A stretch of DNA of 48,533 bases from Mangrovicoccus algicola (GCF_014903745.1 NZ_JACVXA010000038.1:1-48533), one strand, 5' to 3'; shown: positions 35,861-45,400, counted from the stretch's first letter. Notes: a model not told the origin generated them from the sequence alone. Program-made: numbers and translations.

Positions 35861-36232
35861 ATGTTCAGCAATCAAAAGAGGATCCTGTTCAATGAACAAC
35901 GCCAAAAATTTGATTCACATAATGAGGTTAAATCATATTTAAAAACACTATCAAAAGACTGCAATCAGATCCAGACATCAATTTCACAAATTATTCCCGA
36001 GGGGATGATTATATCATCTGATGTTGTCCAGTGCATTCAAAAACTAGACAGGCTAAATCAGGCACTCGATGACCTATCTTGCATAGTTGAAATTTATAAA
36101 ATATCTGAAATATCAGATTCAGTTTTTTTTCAGCAAAGCTTATCAAAAAAAATAAAAATGAAAGAATGCCTCGATCTTCTATTTTCAAGAGAGGACGACA
36201 CCACTCACCGCTCCGATGTCGAGATGTTTTAG
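35861..36232 (+). CDS. Small helical protein ending the che operon, with a DxxxQ sequence
   Basis: A 123-residue protein I do not recognise, beginning MFSNQKRILFNEQRQKFDSH. It starts one base after the cheY stop, so it is cotranscribed. It looks almost wholly helical, rich in Lys, Ile, Ser and Gln, with no signal peptide or membrane segment. In the middle helix is CIQKLDRLNQALDDL, containing D63-R-L-N-Q67. A DxxxQ motif in a helix is the active site of the CheY phosphatase CheZ, and rhizobial che operons end with a small CheZ-like protein named CheT. A phosphatase role is therefore possible but unproven. DNA is very A+T-rich. An upstream ATG (35843) inside cheY is less likely. It ends 51 bases before the IS3 element. 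Confidence 0.75.
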   Translation: MFSNQKRILFNEQRQKFDSHNEVKSYLKTLSKDCNQIQTSISQIIPEGMIISSDVVQCIQKLDRLNQALDDLSCIVEIYKISEISDSVFFQQSLSKKIKMKECLDLLFSREDDTTHRSDVEMF

Positions 36233-36364
36233 CGTTATGTGGCGCTTTTCAATTTAACATTGTATCAGCCCATTGAAATCATCTGAGCACCTCCCCGAAA
36301 ATCGGAGAGTGACGTAAGCTACGATCTTACTTCTGCTGGTCTCCGAGACTGCGGAGATCAGAAC

Positions 36365-36658
36365 ATGTCGAAACGCAGGAACCATGACGCGGGCTTCAAG
36401 GCTCGTGTGGCGCTGGAGGCCGTGAAGGGCAAGCGCACCGTGTCGGAGCTGGCGGCGGAATACGGCGTGCATCCAACGATGATCCATCAATGGAAGAAGG
36501 CGCTGCTCGAGGGGGCCTCGGACATCTTCGAACTCGGCGGGAAAAAGAAGGCCGAGGTCGACGAGCAGACGGTGCGGTCGCTGCATGCCAAGATCGGAGA
36601 GCTGGCCGTCGCCAACGATTTTTTGTCACGAAAGCTCAAGCCCTGGACCGGCAAGTGA
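36365..36658 (+). CDS. IS3-family transposase OrfA
   Basis: A 97-residue helix-turn-helix protein (HTH_Tnp_1 type): FKARVALEAVKGKRTVSELA, YGVHPTMIHQWKKALLEGA, then a leucine-zipper-like segment, VDEQTVRSLHAKIGELAVAND. It binds the inverted repeats and normally fuses to OrfB by ribosomal frameshifting. OrfA itself is intact. Confidence 0.9.
   Translation: MSKRRNHDAGFKARVALEAVKGKRTVSELAAEYGVHPTMIHQWKKALLEGASDIFELGGKKKAEVDEQTVRSLHAKIGELAVANDFLSRKLKPWTGK
36619..36625 (+). other. Programmed -1 frameshift site of the IS3 element
   Basis: The heptamer T TTT TTG lies in register with orfA codons (GAT TTT TTG) and inside the orfA/orfB overlap. A -1 slip here reads FFVTKAQALDRQVRRG and enters the orfB frame. 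This is the canonical X_XXY_YYZ arrangement used by IS3 elements to make OrfAB. Confidence 0.75.
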
Positions 36659-36666
36659 GGCGCGGG

Positions 36667-37546
36667 ATGATCGAACGCTCTCACCCCACGCTCTCGGTCG
36701 GGGCGCAATGCCGCCTGCTGTCGATCTCTCGGTCGTCGTTCTACCACGCACCGTTGGGCGAGACCGAGATGAACCTGACGCTCATGCGGCTGATCGACCG
36801 ACAATTCCTGGAAACCCCGTTCTATGGCGTCCAACAGATGACCTGGCACCTGCGGAACGAGGGCCACGCCGTGAACGTGAAGCGCATCCGGCGGCTGATG
36901 CGGCTCATGCGCTTGATGCCGATCTACCAGAAGCCCAACACGAGCAAGCCGGCCAAGGGGCACAAGACCTACCCCTACCTGCTGGGTGGCCTGCGGGTCG
37001 ATCGGCCCAACCAGGTCTGGTGCGCCGACATCACCTACCTGCCGATGCGACGGGGCTTTCTCTATCTGGTCGCCGTCATGGACTGGTTCACCCGCAAGGT
37101 GCTGGCCTGGCGCATCTCGAACACGCTGGAGGCGGACTTCTGCGTCGAATGAATGAATGAGGCGGTCCACCGCTTCGGCTCGCCCGAGATCATGAACCGT
37201 GACCAAGGCTCGCAGTTCACGTCCTTCGCCTGGACCGACCGGCTGAAACGGATAGGAGCCCGGATCTCCCTCTCGGCGATTGCATGCAATCGCCTGTCGG
37301 CAGCGGATGGACGGCAAGGGGCGCGGCCTCGCCAACATCTTCATTGAGCGCCTCTGGCGGTTCCTGAAGTATGAGTGCGTCTATCTGCACGCCTGGGAGA
37401 CCGGCTCTCAGGCCAAGGCGGACGTTGGCCGGTGGATCACCTTCTACAATCACCAGCGGCCCCACGCTGCCCATGGCGGGCAGCCGCCAGCCGTGGTCTA
37501 CTTCAACCAAATCGAAACCGACCAGCAGGGGCAGAGAAGAGCTTAA
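36667..37546 (+). pseudogene. IS3-family transposase OrfB, broken by a stop codon and an insertion
   Basis: Retroviral-integrase-type (rve) transposase. The intact part shows HPTLSVGAQCRLLSISRSSF, RPNQVWCADITYLPM (first catalytic Asp) and AVMDWFTRKVLAWRISN. TGA at 37150-37152 interrupts after ADFCVE, followed in the same frame by MNEAVHRFGSPEIMNRDQGS with the second Asp. Then 37 extra bases (37270-37306), centred on a perfect 20-base palindrome, shift the frame. The rest (MDGKGRGLANIFIERLWRFL, with the Glu) continues in another frame to TAA 37546. Two independent lesions make OrfB inactive. Confidence 0.88.
37270..37306. repeat. Palindrome-bearing 37-base insertion inside orfB
   Basis: Relative to the expected protein order (ARIS directly followed by MDGKG), 37 bases are extra. 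They contain GGCGATTGCATGCAATCGCC (37275-37294), a perfect 20-base palindrome. The pentamer CGGAT occurs on both sides (37261-37265 and 37304-37308), but whether it is a target duplication is uncertain. Confidence 0.6.
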
Positions 37547-37585
37547 ATCGCGTCAGAAACTGTCCAACCGATGGGGAGTAGCTCA

Positions 37586-37845
37586 GTCGCGCCACCGCAA
37601 ACCTTTGCAATTTATGAAGGTTTGTCGGGAAAACGATTCACTGGATCGTTTTCCGATCCTCTTCACCCCCGCGCAGAACCCGCCGGTCATCGACCGGGGG
37701 CTTGCCGTGCGACTTCGGAAAGCAAGGCTCAAGACGCGCCATCTGCGCATCGCTCGACCAGAAAAGACCAGACATGGTCACCGCTCGTTTTCGAGCGGTG
37801 AAGCACGCTCGACCAGCAAATTCAATGGGTCCTGAGTCTAGCAGC
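37586..37845. other. Hairpin-rich noncoding stretch between the two insertion sequences
   Basis: No supported gene. Four inverted repeats follow one another: CAAACCTT/AAGGTTTG (37598-37624, loop 11); GGAAAACGAT/ATCGTTTTCC (37628-37654, loop 7); CCGGTC/GACCGG (37683-37697, loop 3); and TCACCGCTCG/CGAGCGGTGA (37778-37801, loop TTTT). All are perfect. The region may be the remnant of another mobile element or a structured RNA; no family is recognised. Confidence 0.5.
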
Positions 37846-37914
37846 CTGCTGCATTAGTCCGTCTTCGACGTTGATTGCAGAACATGATTCACCTCCGGCA
37901 GGACGGCATCCGAG

Positions 37915-39084
37915 GTGATCACGCGGGGAACGGACGAGAAGAGCGGGTCTCTGTTCAGCTATGTCGACCTTGATGAGTGCATCCCCACGCGGGATCCGTT
38001 GCGGAAGACCCGGCAGGTCGTGGCCGATGCGCTGGCCGGCCTAGATGAGGACCTTGACCAACTCCAACTCGATTCTTGCCGCCCCTCGATCGCGCCGGAG
38101 CGGTTGATCCGGGCCAGCCTGATCCAGACCCTGTTCCCGATCCGCTCCAAGCGGCAGTTGATGGAACAGATCCAGCATAACCTCCTGTTCCGCTGGTTCG
38201 GCGGCCTTGGGATCGACGATCCGGTCTGGGTGCCTGCGGTGTTCAGCAAGAACCGCGACCGGCTGCTGAACACAGAGATGTCGCGCAGTCTGATGGCTGC
38301 GATCTTGGCGCATCGCGAGGTCGCGCCGCTCTTGTCGCATGACCATTTCTCGGTCGATGGCACCCTCGTGAAGGCCTGGGCCTCGATGACAAGCTTCCGG
38401 CCCAAGGCCGCCGACACGCCGCCCGACGACGATCCGGGCGGCCCGCCAGAACCCGATGCTGCCACCGAAGATCACACCGAACCGCCCGCATCTGAAAAGC
38501 CGATCTCCCGCCCCCGCCGCCAGAGCCGCAATGCCGACGTCGATTTCCGGGGCGAGAAGCGGTCCAATGCCACCCATGCCTCGACCAGCGATCCGGATGC
38601 CCGGCGTTACAGGAAATCCCCGGGCACCGGCGCGATATCGTGATTCACGGGGCATGCCCTGATGGAGAACCGCGCGGGCCTGATCGTGCTGGGCGACCTG
38701 GCACGGGCATATGGCCATGCCGAACGGCGCGCCGCCCTCGACATGATCCATCCACAATCCCCCGGATTGACCCGACAGCTGATGCTGGGCGCCGACAAGG
38801 AGTTCGACGCGGCCGAGTTCGTCGACGACCTGCGCCAGACCTGCGTCACGCCACATGTCGCGCAGAAATCCCGATGCTCGGCAATCGACGCCGGAATGAC
38901 CCGGCACGAGGGGTACGCCCTGCCGTTCAAGCACCGCAGACGCATCGAGGAGGCTTTCGGCTGGTCCAAAACCGGGGGCGGCAAGGCCCGGAACGTCTAT
39001 CGCGGGGTTGAGCGGATGCGCTTTCGATTCATCCTCACACTGGCCGCCACCAACCTCGCCAGTCTGACCCGGCTGCTCGGAGCG
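37915..39084 (+). pseudogene. Decayed IS5/IS1182-type transposase, right end missing
   Basis: A DDE transposase. The N-terminal part reads SGSLFSYVDLDECIPTRDPL, then RPSIAPERLIRASLIQTLFP, LLFRWFGGLGIDDPVW, and the first catalytic region DHFSVDGTLVKAWASMTSFR. TGA at 38641-38643 interrupts just before FTGHALMENRAGL, where relatives have a Cys codon; the frame resumes unchanged with LGADKEFD and RRIEEAFGWSKT. Similarity ends near NLASLTRLLGA (39084), after which the frame reads through, because the natural stop and the right inverted repeat are absent. It begins from a GTG at 37915. TCTAGCAGCCTGCTG near 37847 may be its left end. Not functional. Confidence 0.82.
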
Positions 39085-39233
39085 AGAGGACGAGAAACGG
39101 CAGGGCGCAGACACGGCGTTCGAACCCAAATGCGCCAGGCCGCCCTGGGGGCGGTCACGATCGCGGCGCCCGGGGACAGCCGCCCTGCTGCGACCACCGC
39201 CTCCCTGCACCGCCGCCGCTCCGGCGCGGCGGG

Positions 39234-40715
39234 TCAGGTGACGGCGCCGATCAGCAGGAAGATCGCGGCCGAAAGCAATGCGGCGGCTGGGACGGTGACG
39301 ATCCAGGCCGCCCCGATGGTCAGGACATGCGCGCGGCGGACCAGCTTGCGGCGGCGGCGTTCCTCGCCCGGGACCACCGGGCGTTCGGGGGCGGCGTGGC
39401 GCGCCGCGCGATAGCGCCGTTCCGCATCCCATTCGCGGAAGAACCCCACGCCGAACACCGCGCCGACCGCGATATGGGTGGAACTGACCGGCAGGCCGAA
39501 CCAGCTGGCGACGATCACGGTGATCGCCGCGGAGAGCGCCACGCAATAGGCGCGCATCGGGTTCAGCTTGGTGATCTCGCTGCCCACCACCTTGATCAGG
39601 CGCGGCCCGAACAGGAACAGCCCGAAGGAGATCCCGAAGGCGCCGATCAGCATGACCCACAGGGGAATGGCGAAGGTCTCGCCGAAACTGCCGGTCTGCA
39701 CCGCCTGCACCACCGCCGCCAGCGGCCCGATCGCATTGGCGACGTCATTGGCCCCATGGGCAAAGCTCAGAAGCGCGGCGGAGACGATCAGCGGGATGCC
39801 GAACAGCACCTTGAGCGATCTCGAGCGGTTCTCCAGCCCGCGCGACTGGCGGCGCACGACCGGGATCATCACCAGCCAGATCGCAAGGCCCAGGGCCAGC
39901 CCGATCAGCAGCGCGGTGCCGAAGCCGATCGACAGCACGTGCTTGAGCCCCTTCATCGACAGATAGGCGGCGAAGGTGCCGCCCATGATGCCGACCAGCA
40001 CCGGCACCCAGCGGCGCGCGGCGGCGATCTTGTCGTCGCGATAGATGATCTGCGCCTTGATGAACCACAGGAAGCCGGCCGCGATCACCCCGCCAAGGAG
40101 CGGAGAGATCACCCAGCTTGCCGCGATGGCGCCGATCTTGCCCCAGCTGACCGCGCCGAACCCCGCCGCCGCGATGCCCGCGCCCAGCACACCGCCGACC
40201 ACCGAATGGGTGGTGGAGACCGGCGCGCCGATCCAGGTCGCCAGGTTCACCCACAGCGCCGAGGACAGAAGCGCCGCCATCATCGCCCAGACGAAGACAT
40301 CCACCGAGCCCAGGCTTTCGGGCGCGATGATGCCCTTGGCGATGGTGGAGACCACGTCTCCCCCTGCCAGCAGCGCGCCCGCCGTCTCGAAGACCGCGGC
40401 GATGGCGATCGCGCCGCCCATGGTCAGCGCATTCGCCCCAACCGCCGGACCCATGTTGTTGGCGACGTCATTGGCGCCGATATTCAGCGCCATGTAGGCA
40501 CCGAAGGCGGAGGCCACGACGATCACCAGCCCATGGCCGCTGCCGCCCAGCAGCAGCGCCGCGAACAGCGCCGCGGCGGCGATGAAGAGGAAGGCCGCGC
40601 CCTTGCCGGCCACCGGACGGCCGATCCGGGCGGCGCCCTGTTCCAGCGCGTTGATCCGCCCCAGGTCGCGGTCCAGCGTCTCAAGGTGGCGCGGTTCGAA
40701 ATCTCTGTCGGCCAT
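39234..40715 (-). CDS. Pit-family inorganic phosphate transporter
   Basis: A 493-residue inner-membrane permease of the PHO4/PiT family, driving phosphate (often as a metal-phosphate complex) uptake with protons. The two diagnostic inverted-repeat motifs are present: GANDVANNMGPAVGANALT near residue 80 and HGANDVANAIGPLAAVVQA in the second half. PVSTTHSVVGG and PVSSTHIAVGAVFGVGF are the paired STTH loops. About ten to twelve helices. An N-terminal cytoplasmic segment (MADRDFEPRHLETLDRD) precedes the first helix. ATG 40715 is chosen over a longer frame whose extra residues are Pro/Arg-rich. Its 3' end lies 150 bases from the decayed transposase, at the edge of the rearranged region. Confidence 0.92.
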   Translation of the reverse strand: MADRDFEPRHLETLDRDLGRINALEQGAARIGRPVAGKGAAFLFIAAAALFAALLLGGSGHGLVIVVASAFGAYMALNIGANDVANNMGPAVGANALTMGGAIAIAAVFETAGALLAGGDVVSTIAKGIIAPESLGSVDVFVWAMMAALLSSALWVNLATWIGAPVSTTHSVVGGVLGAGIAAAGFGAVSWGKIGAIAASWVISPLLGGVIAAGFLWFIKAQIIYRDDKIAAARRWVPVLVGIMGGTFAAYLSMKGLKHVLSIGFGTALLIGLALGLAIWLVMIPVVRRQSRGLENRSRSLKVLFGIPLIVSAALLSFAHGANDVANAIGPLAAVVQAVQTGSFGETFAIPLWVMLIGAFGISFGLFLFGPRLIKVVGSEITKLNPMRAYCVALSAAITVIVASWFGLPVSSTHIAVGAVFGVGFFREWDAERRYRAARHAAPERPVVPGEERRRRKLVRRAHVLTIGAAWIVTVPAAALLSAAIFLLIGAVT

Positions 40716-40753
40716 CGGCGATGCGCTCCGTTCTCGGCGGGCCCCGGGACAGC

Positions 40754-40794
40754 GCGACGCCGGCGGGGGCACGGGGCCCGGCCGCCGGCGTCGC
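40754..40794 (-). terminator. Strong hairpin between ychF and pit
   Basis: GCGACGCCGGCGG (40754-40766) and CCGCCGGCGTCGC (40782-40794) form a perfect 13-base-pair stem, 18 bases after the ychF stop and 39 before pit. There is no T tract on either strand, so it may terminate, attenuate or stabilise. Confidence 0.5.
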
Positions 40795-40811
40795 ATCGCC
40801 CCGGACCCGGG

Positions 40812-41909
<1,098 letters not shown>

Positions 41910-41980
41910 GGTGCAAACTCCCTCACTGGTCGCGCCGCTCTTACGGGGCTGGCGCCCCGCGTGCAAGCACGCGCTCGGGA

Positions 41981-42892
41981 TCAGCCCGGCGACAGCCCCC
42001 GCATCTTCTCGGAGCGCCGCCGCAGCAACTCCACCGCGCTCAGCAGCCCGATCGACACGATCACCAGGATGGTCGCGACCGACAGGATGGCCGGGCTGAT
42101 CTGCTCGCGGATCCCCGCCCACATCTGGCGCGGAATGGTCTGCTGGTCATGGGCGGCGATGAACAGCACCACGACCACCTCGTCGAAGGATGTGACGAAG
42201 GCGAAAAGCGCCCCCGAGACCACGCCGGGCAGGATCAGCGGCATGGTGATCTTGAAGAAGCTGCGCGCCGGGCTGGCCCCGAGGCTGGCGGCCGCGCGGC
42301 TCAGCGAATGGTCGAAGCCCACCAGCGTCGCGGTCACGGTGATGATGACGAAGGGAATGCCCAGCGTGGCATGGGCCATGACGATGCCCAGGTAGGAATT
42401 GGCCAGCCCCGTGGAGGAGTAGAAGAAGAACAGTCCCGTCGCGGTGATGATGATCGGCACGATCATCGGCGAGATCAGCACCGCCATGATCGTGCGCCGG
42501 AACGGCATCTCCGGCCGCGACAGTCCCAGCGCGGCCAGCGTGCCGAGGAAAGTTGCCAGCAGCGTCGAGAAGAAGCCGATGATCACCGAGTTCTTGGCCG
42601 CGCGCAGCCATGTGGAATTGGCCCAGGCATCCGCCCACCAGGATCCGTCCCGCGCCGCATCGGGCGCCGACATGCCCAGCGTCAGCAGCATGTCGTACCA
42701 GCGCAGCGAATACCCCGTCGGGTCGAGCGACAGCATCTTCTCGGTGAAGGTGAAATAGGGCTCCGCGTTGAAGCTCAGCGGGATGATGATGAGGATCGGC
42801 GCGATCAGGAACAGGAAGATCAGCGCGCAGATCACCAGGTAGGTATAGTGCCAGACGCGTTCGAGCCGCGAGGCATGGGAAGGAAGCGCCAT
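41981..42892 (-). CDS. Spermidine/putrescine-type ABC transporter permease, PotC-like
   Basis: A 303-residue inner-membrane permease with a first helix at YLVICALIFLFLIAPILIII and further helices to the end. The coupling loop, SLGASPARSFFKITMPLILPG, contacts the ATPase. LSFNAEPYFTFTEKMLSLDP is typical of PotC-type proteins. It forms the channel with the PotB-like protein encoded six bases upstream. Last gene of the operon. The substrate could be a polyamine or another small cation such as an opine; the family alone does not decide. Confidence 0.88.
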   Translation of the reverse strand: MALPSHASRLERVWHYTYLVICALIFLFLIAPILIIIPLSFNAEPYFTFTEKMLSLDPTGYSLRWYDMLLTLGMSAPDAARDGSWWADAWANSTWLRAAKNSVIIGFFSTLLATFLGTLAALGLSRPEMPFRRTIMAVLISPMIVPIIITATGLFFFYSSTGLANSYLGIVMAHATLGIPFVIITVTATLVGFDHSLSRAAASLGASPARSFFKITMPLILPGVVSGALFAFVTSFDEVVVVLFIAAHDQQTIPRQMWAGIREQISPAILSVATILVIVSIGLLSAVELLRRRSEKMRGLSPG

Positions 42893-42898
42893 GGTCCG

Positions 42899-44197
42899 TT
42901 ACCCCAGCTTCAGGTTGTCGATGCCCACCAGCCGGTCATAGAGCCAGTAGAGGATGAGAACCCCCGCCAGCAGCAGCGAGGCCAGCGCCGCCGCCAGCGA
43001 CCAGTTCAGCGAATTCTGCATGTGGAAGGCGATCAGGTTGGAGATCAGCTGCCCGTCGGCGCCGCCGACCAGCGCGGGGGTGATGTAATAGCCGACCGCC
43101 AGGATGAAGACCAGCAGCGCCCCCGCCCCGATCCCCGGCACGGTCTGCGGCAGGTAGATGCGGCGGAAGGCGGTCCAGCTGGTCGCCCCGAGCGATCGCG
43201 CGGCCCGCACATAGGCGGGCTTGATCGGGCGCATCACCGAATAGAGCGGCAGCACCATGAAGGGCAGAAGGATATGGGTCATGGCGATGACCGTGCCCAG
43301 CTGGTTGTAGATCATCTGGATGCGGCCATCCTCGCCGATCACGCCAAGCCAGACCAGCGTGCTGTTGATCACGCCCTGGCTTTGCAGCAGCACCATCCAG
43401 GACGTGGTGCGCACCAGCAGCGAGGTCCAGAAGGGCAGAAGCACCAGGATCATCAGCAGGTTGGAATAGCGCAGCGGCAGCGTCGCCAGAAGATGCGCCA
43501 CGGGAAATCCCAGCACCAGCGTCAGGAAGGTGATCAGCACCGACAGGATCGCCGTGCGCTCGAACAGCATGACATAGACCTGCCGCTCCTGCGGGACATT
43601 GACGATCTTTCCCGTCTCGTCCTTGGCCAGATCCAGCGCGGCAAGGTAGAAATTCGCGGTGAAGCGGCTGGAGGCGTCGCGCATCGCCTGCCACAGCATC
43701 GGGTCGGCCCAGTCCTCGTCGACATCCAGGATCGCCTCCCGGAAGGGCGCCTGCAGATCCTCGGCGCGACGGGCGGTCTTGGTGAACAGCGACCGCGTGC
43801 CCGGGGCCTCGTAATTGATGCGCGTGCCGACATCGCCCTGCCCGCGCAGATCGGCCAGCAGCACCAGATCGGCCGCGAGCGCGGCATAGGCGGCCTCGTC
43901 GGGTTCGGTCCCTGCCGGGTTGTCGTCGAACCAGGCGCGAAGCCCGGTCATGATCGGCGTCACCTCGCCGCTGGATCGGTCCACATGCTCAATGAAGCGC
44001 GGATCGCTGACCGAACGGCTCAGCAGCTGTCCGATGGGCAGCACGAAGGTCAGAAGGATGAAGGCCAGCAGCGGCGCGACCAGGTAGAATGCGCGGCGTT
44101 TCGCGCGGGCCTGGCTTTCGGCCAGCGCGGCCTTGAGCGGGCGTCCATCCGCGGTCTGCAGGCCCTGCGGGGCGGCCTCCGGGGGCGTGGCGGTCAT
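42899..44197 (-). CDS. Spermidine/putrescine-type ABC transporter permease, PotB-like
   Basis: A permease of 432 residues. The first helix (FYLVAPLLAFILLTFVLPIG) is followed by a long segment of about 170 residues, probably periplasmic, then the channel domain with EAA-like loop ARSLGATSWTAFRRIYLPQTVPG. This insert is longer than in E. coli PotB (about 285 residues in total) but occurs in alphaproteobacterial relatives. The start is uncertain: ATG 44197 gives MTATPPEAAPQ, whereas TTG 44206, three codons earlier, is better placed behind GGGAG (seven bases). It is separated from the binding-protein gene by 129 bases containing a hairpin. Confidence 0.87.
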   Translation of the reverse strand: MTATPPEAAPQGLQTADGRPLKAALAESQARAKRRAFYLVAPLLAFILLTFVLPIGQLLSRSVSDPRFIEHVDRSSGEVTPIMTGLRAWFDDNPAGTEPDEAAYAALAADLVLLADLRGQGDVGTRINYEAPGTRSLFTKTARRAEDLQAPFREAILDVDEDWADPMLWQAMRDASSRFTANFYLAALDLAKDETGKIVNVPQERQVYVMLFERTAILSVLITFLTLVLGFPVAHLLATLPLRYSNLLMILVLLPFWTSLLVRTTSWMVLLQSQGVINSTLVWLGVIGEDGRIQMIYNQLGTVIAMTHILLPFMVLPLYSVMRPIKPAYVRAARSLGATSWTAFRRIYLPQTVPGIGAGALLVFILAVGYYITPALVGGADGQLISNLIAFHMQNSLNWSLAAALASLLLAGVLILYWLYDRLVGIDNLKLG

Positions 44198-44283
44198 GTC
44201 AGCCAAAGGAAATCTCCCGAAACGCGGGACGCGGCGGCGGGCGCGGTCCTGCGGCGCGTGCGACGGCACGCGGGTCGTGGGGA

Positions 44284-44312
44284 CCGGTCCGGCGCGCGGG
44301 GCACCGGACCGG
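44284..44312 (-). other. Intercistronic hairpin after the binding-protein gene
   Basis: CCGGTCCGG (44284-44292) and CCGGACCGG (44304-44312) form a perfect nine-base-pair stem with an eleven-base loop, 14 bases after the solute-binding-protein stop. As in the agl operon, it is placed to protect the upstream mRNA and raise binding-protein dosage over permease. Confidence 0.5.
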
Positions 44313-44326
44313 CGGTTGCGTCAGGT

Positions 44327-45400
44327 TCAGTTGGCCAGCCAGGCGTTGAACCGCTCGCTCAGCTCGACATTGCGGTCGGCCCAGAACTCCACGCTGGAGG
44401 GCAGCGCGACCTCCAGGTTGGCCTCGGCCGTGGGCATGTAGGGCCCCATCTCGGTCTCGCCGTCCTCGTAGAGCCCGACCAGCGGGCCGGAGGACTTGCG
44501 CGCCGGACCATAGGAGATCCACTTGGCCTGGTCGGCAAGCTGCTGGGTCTGCGTGGCGAAGGTCAGGAATTCCAGCGCGCGTTCCTGGTTGGGGGCGCCC
44601 AGCGGGATGACATAGCCGTCATATTCGTAGACCTGGCCGTTGAAGACGGACACGAAGGGCTTCTCCTCGGCCACCGCCGCCGAGAAGATGCGGCCGTTAT
44701 AGGCGGTGGTCATCGCCACCTCGCCATCCGCCAGAAGCTGCGGCGGCTGCGCCCCGGCCTCCCACCAGACGACCTCGTCCTTGATCGTGTCGAGCTTGGC
44801 AAAGGCGCGCTCCACGCCCTCGTCGGTCTCGAGCATGTCATAGACCTCCTCCGGCGCAACGCCATCGGCCATCAGCGCCATCTCCAGGTTCACCTTGGGC
44901 GTCTTGCGCAGGCCGCGCTTGCCCGGGAAACCTTCCAGGTCGAAGAGATCGGCGATGGTCGTGGGCTTGGCATCGGGGAACTTGGTGTCGTCATAGGCAT
45001 AGATCGTCGAGAAGACGATCGTCGCGACGAAGCAGTCGGTCACCGCGCCGGGCAGGAAATCCTCCATCGCCGGGGTGCCGTCAGGCGCATCCGCGAAGAT
45101 CGACGGGTCGATCTCCTCCAGCAGGCCCTCGTCGCACAGGGCCATGGCATCGGCATATTCGACATCCGCGATCGAGACGGAGACATTGCCCGCCTCCACC
45201 TGCGCCTTGATCGGGGTGGCGGGATTGTCGGCGACCACGTCGATCACGGTCACGCCGGTCTTTTCGGTGAAGGGCTTGTGATAGGCCTCCACCTGGCTCT
45301 TGGAATAGGCCCCGCCCCAGGACATCACGGCCAGTTCCTCGGCCTGCGCTGCCACGCCTGCGGCGACCAGCGCCGAGGTCAGGATCAGAGTGCGTTTCAT
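44327..45400 (-). CDS. Periplasmic solute-binding protein of the polyamine-type importer
   Basis: A 357-residue family 1 binding protein (PotD/PotF class). The signal peptide is MKRTLILTSALVAAGVAAQA, probably cut before EELAV. The mature protein begins VMSWGGAYSKSQVEAYHKPF, typical of spermidine/putrescine-like binding proteins, with PVNLEMALM-type and ERALEFLTFATQTQQLADQA segments later. The conserved aromatic and acidic ligands of true polyamine binders cannot be confirmed by eye, so the ligand is open. ATG 45400 follows GGGAGACTTCT. Its leader contains a hairpin (45430-45458). Confidence 0.88.
   Translation of the reverse strand: MKRTLILTSALVAAGVAAQAEELAVMSWGGAYSKSQVEAYHKPFTEKTGVTVIDVVADNPATPIKAQVEAGNVSVSIADVEYADAMALCDEGLLEEIDPSIFADAPDGTPAMEDFLPGAVTDCFVATIVFSTIYAYDDTKFPDAKPTTIADLFDLEGFPGKRGLRKTPKVNLEMALMADGVAPEEVYDMLETDEGVERAFAKLDTIKDEVVWWEAGAQPPQLLADGEVAMTTAYNGRIFSAAVAEEKPFVSVFNGQVYEYDGYVIPLGAPNQERALEFLTFATQTQQLADQAKWISYGPARKSSGPLVGLYEDGETEMGPYMPTAEANLEVALPSSVEFWADRNVELSERFNAWLAN

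Larger units (their letters stand above)
36284..37585 (+). mobile_element. Defective IS3-family insertion sequence
   Basis: A 1302-base element bounded by imperfect inverted repeats. The left end is TGAGCACCTCCCC (36284-36296) and the right end, read on the minus strand, is TGAGCTACTCCCC (37585-37573), matching at 11 of 13 positions. It carries orfA and a disrupted orfB. Flanking trinucleotides (ATC on the left, GTC on the right) do not match, so there is no clear target duplication, suggesting later rearrangement at the right side. G+C-rich, unlike the A+T-rich che genes it adjoins. Confidence 0.85.

Noticed and set aside
37586-37914. Short open frames between the two IS elements
   Set aside because: They lack ribosome-binding sites and similarity, and are interrupted by the hairpin series; treated as noncoding.
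39084-39414. Continuation of the second transposase frame to 39414 as coding sequence
   Set aside because: Similarity to transposases stops near 39084, and the remainder overlaps the pit 3' end in antisense.
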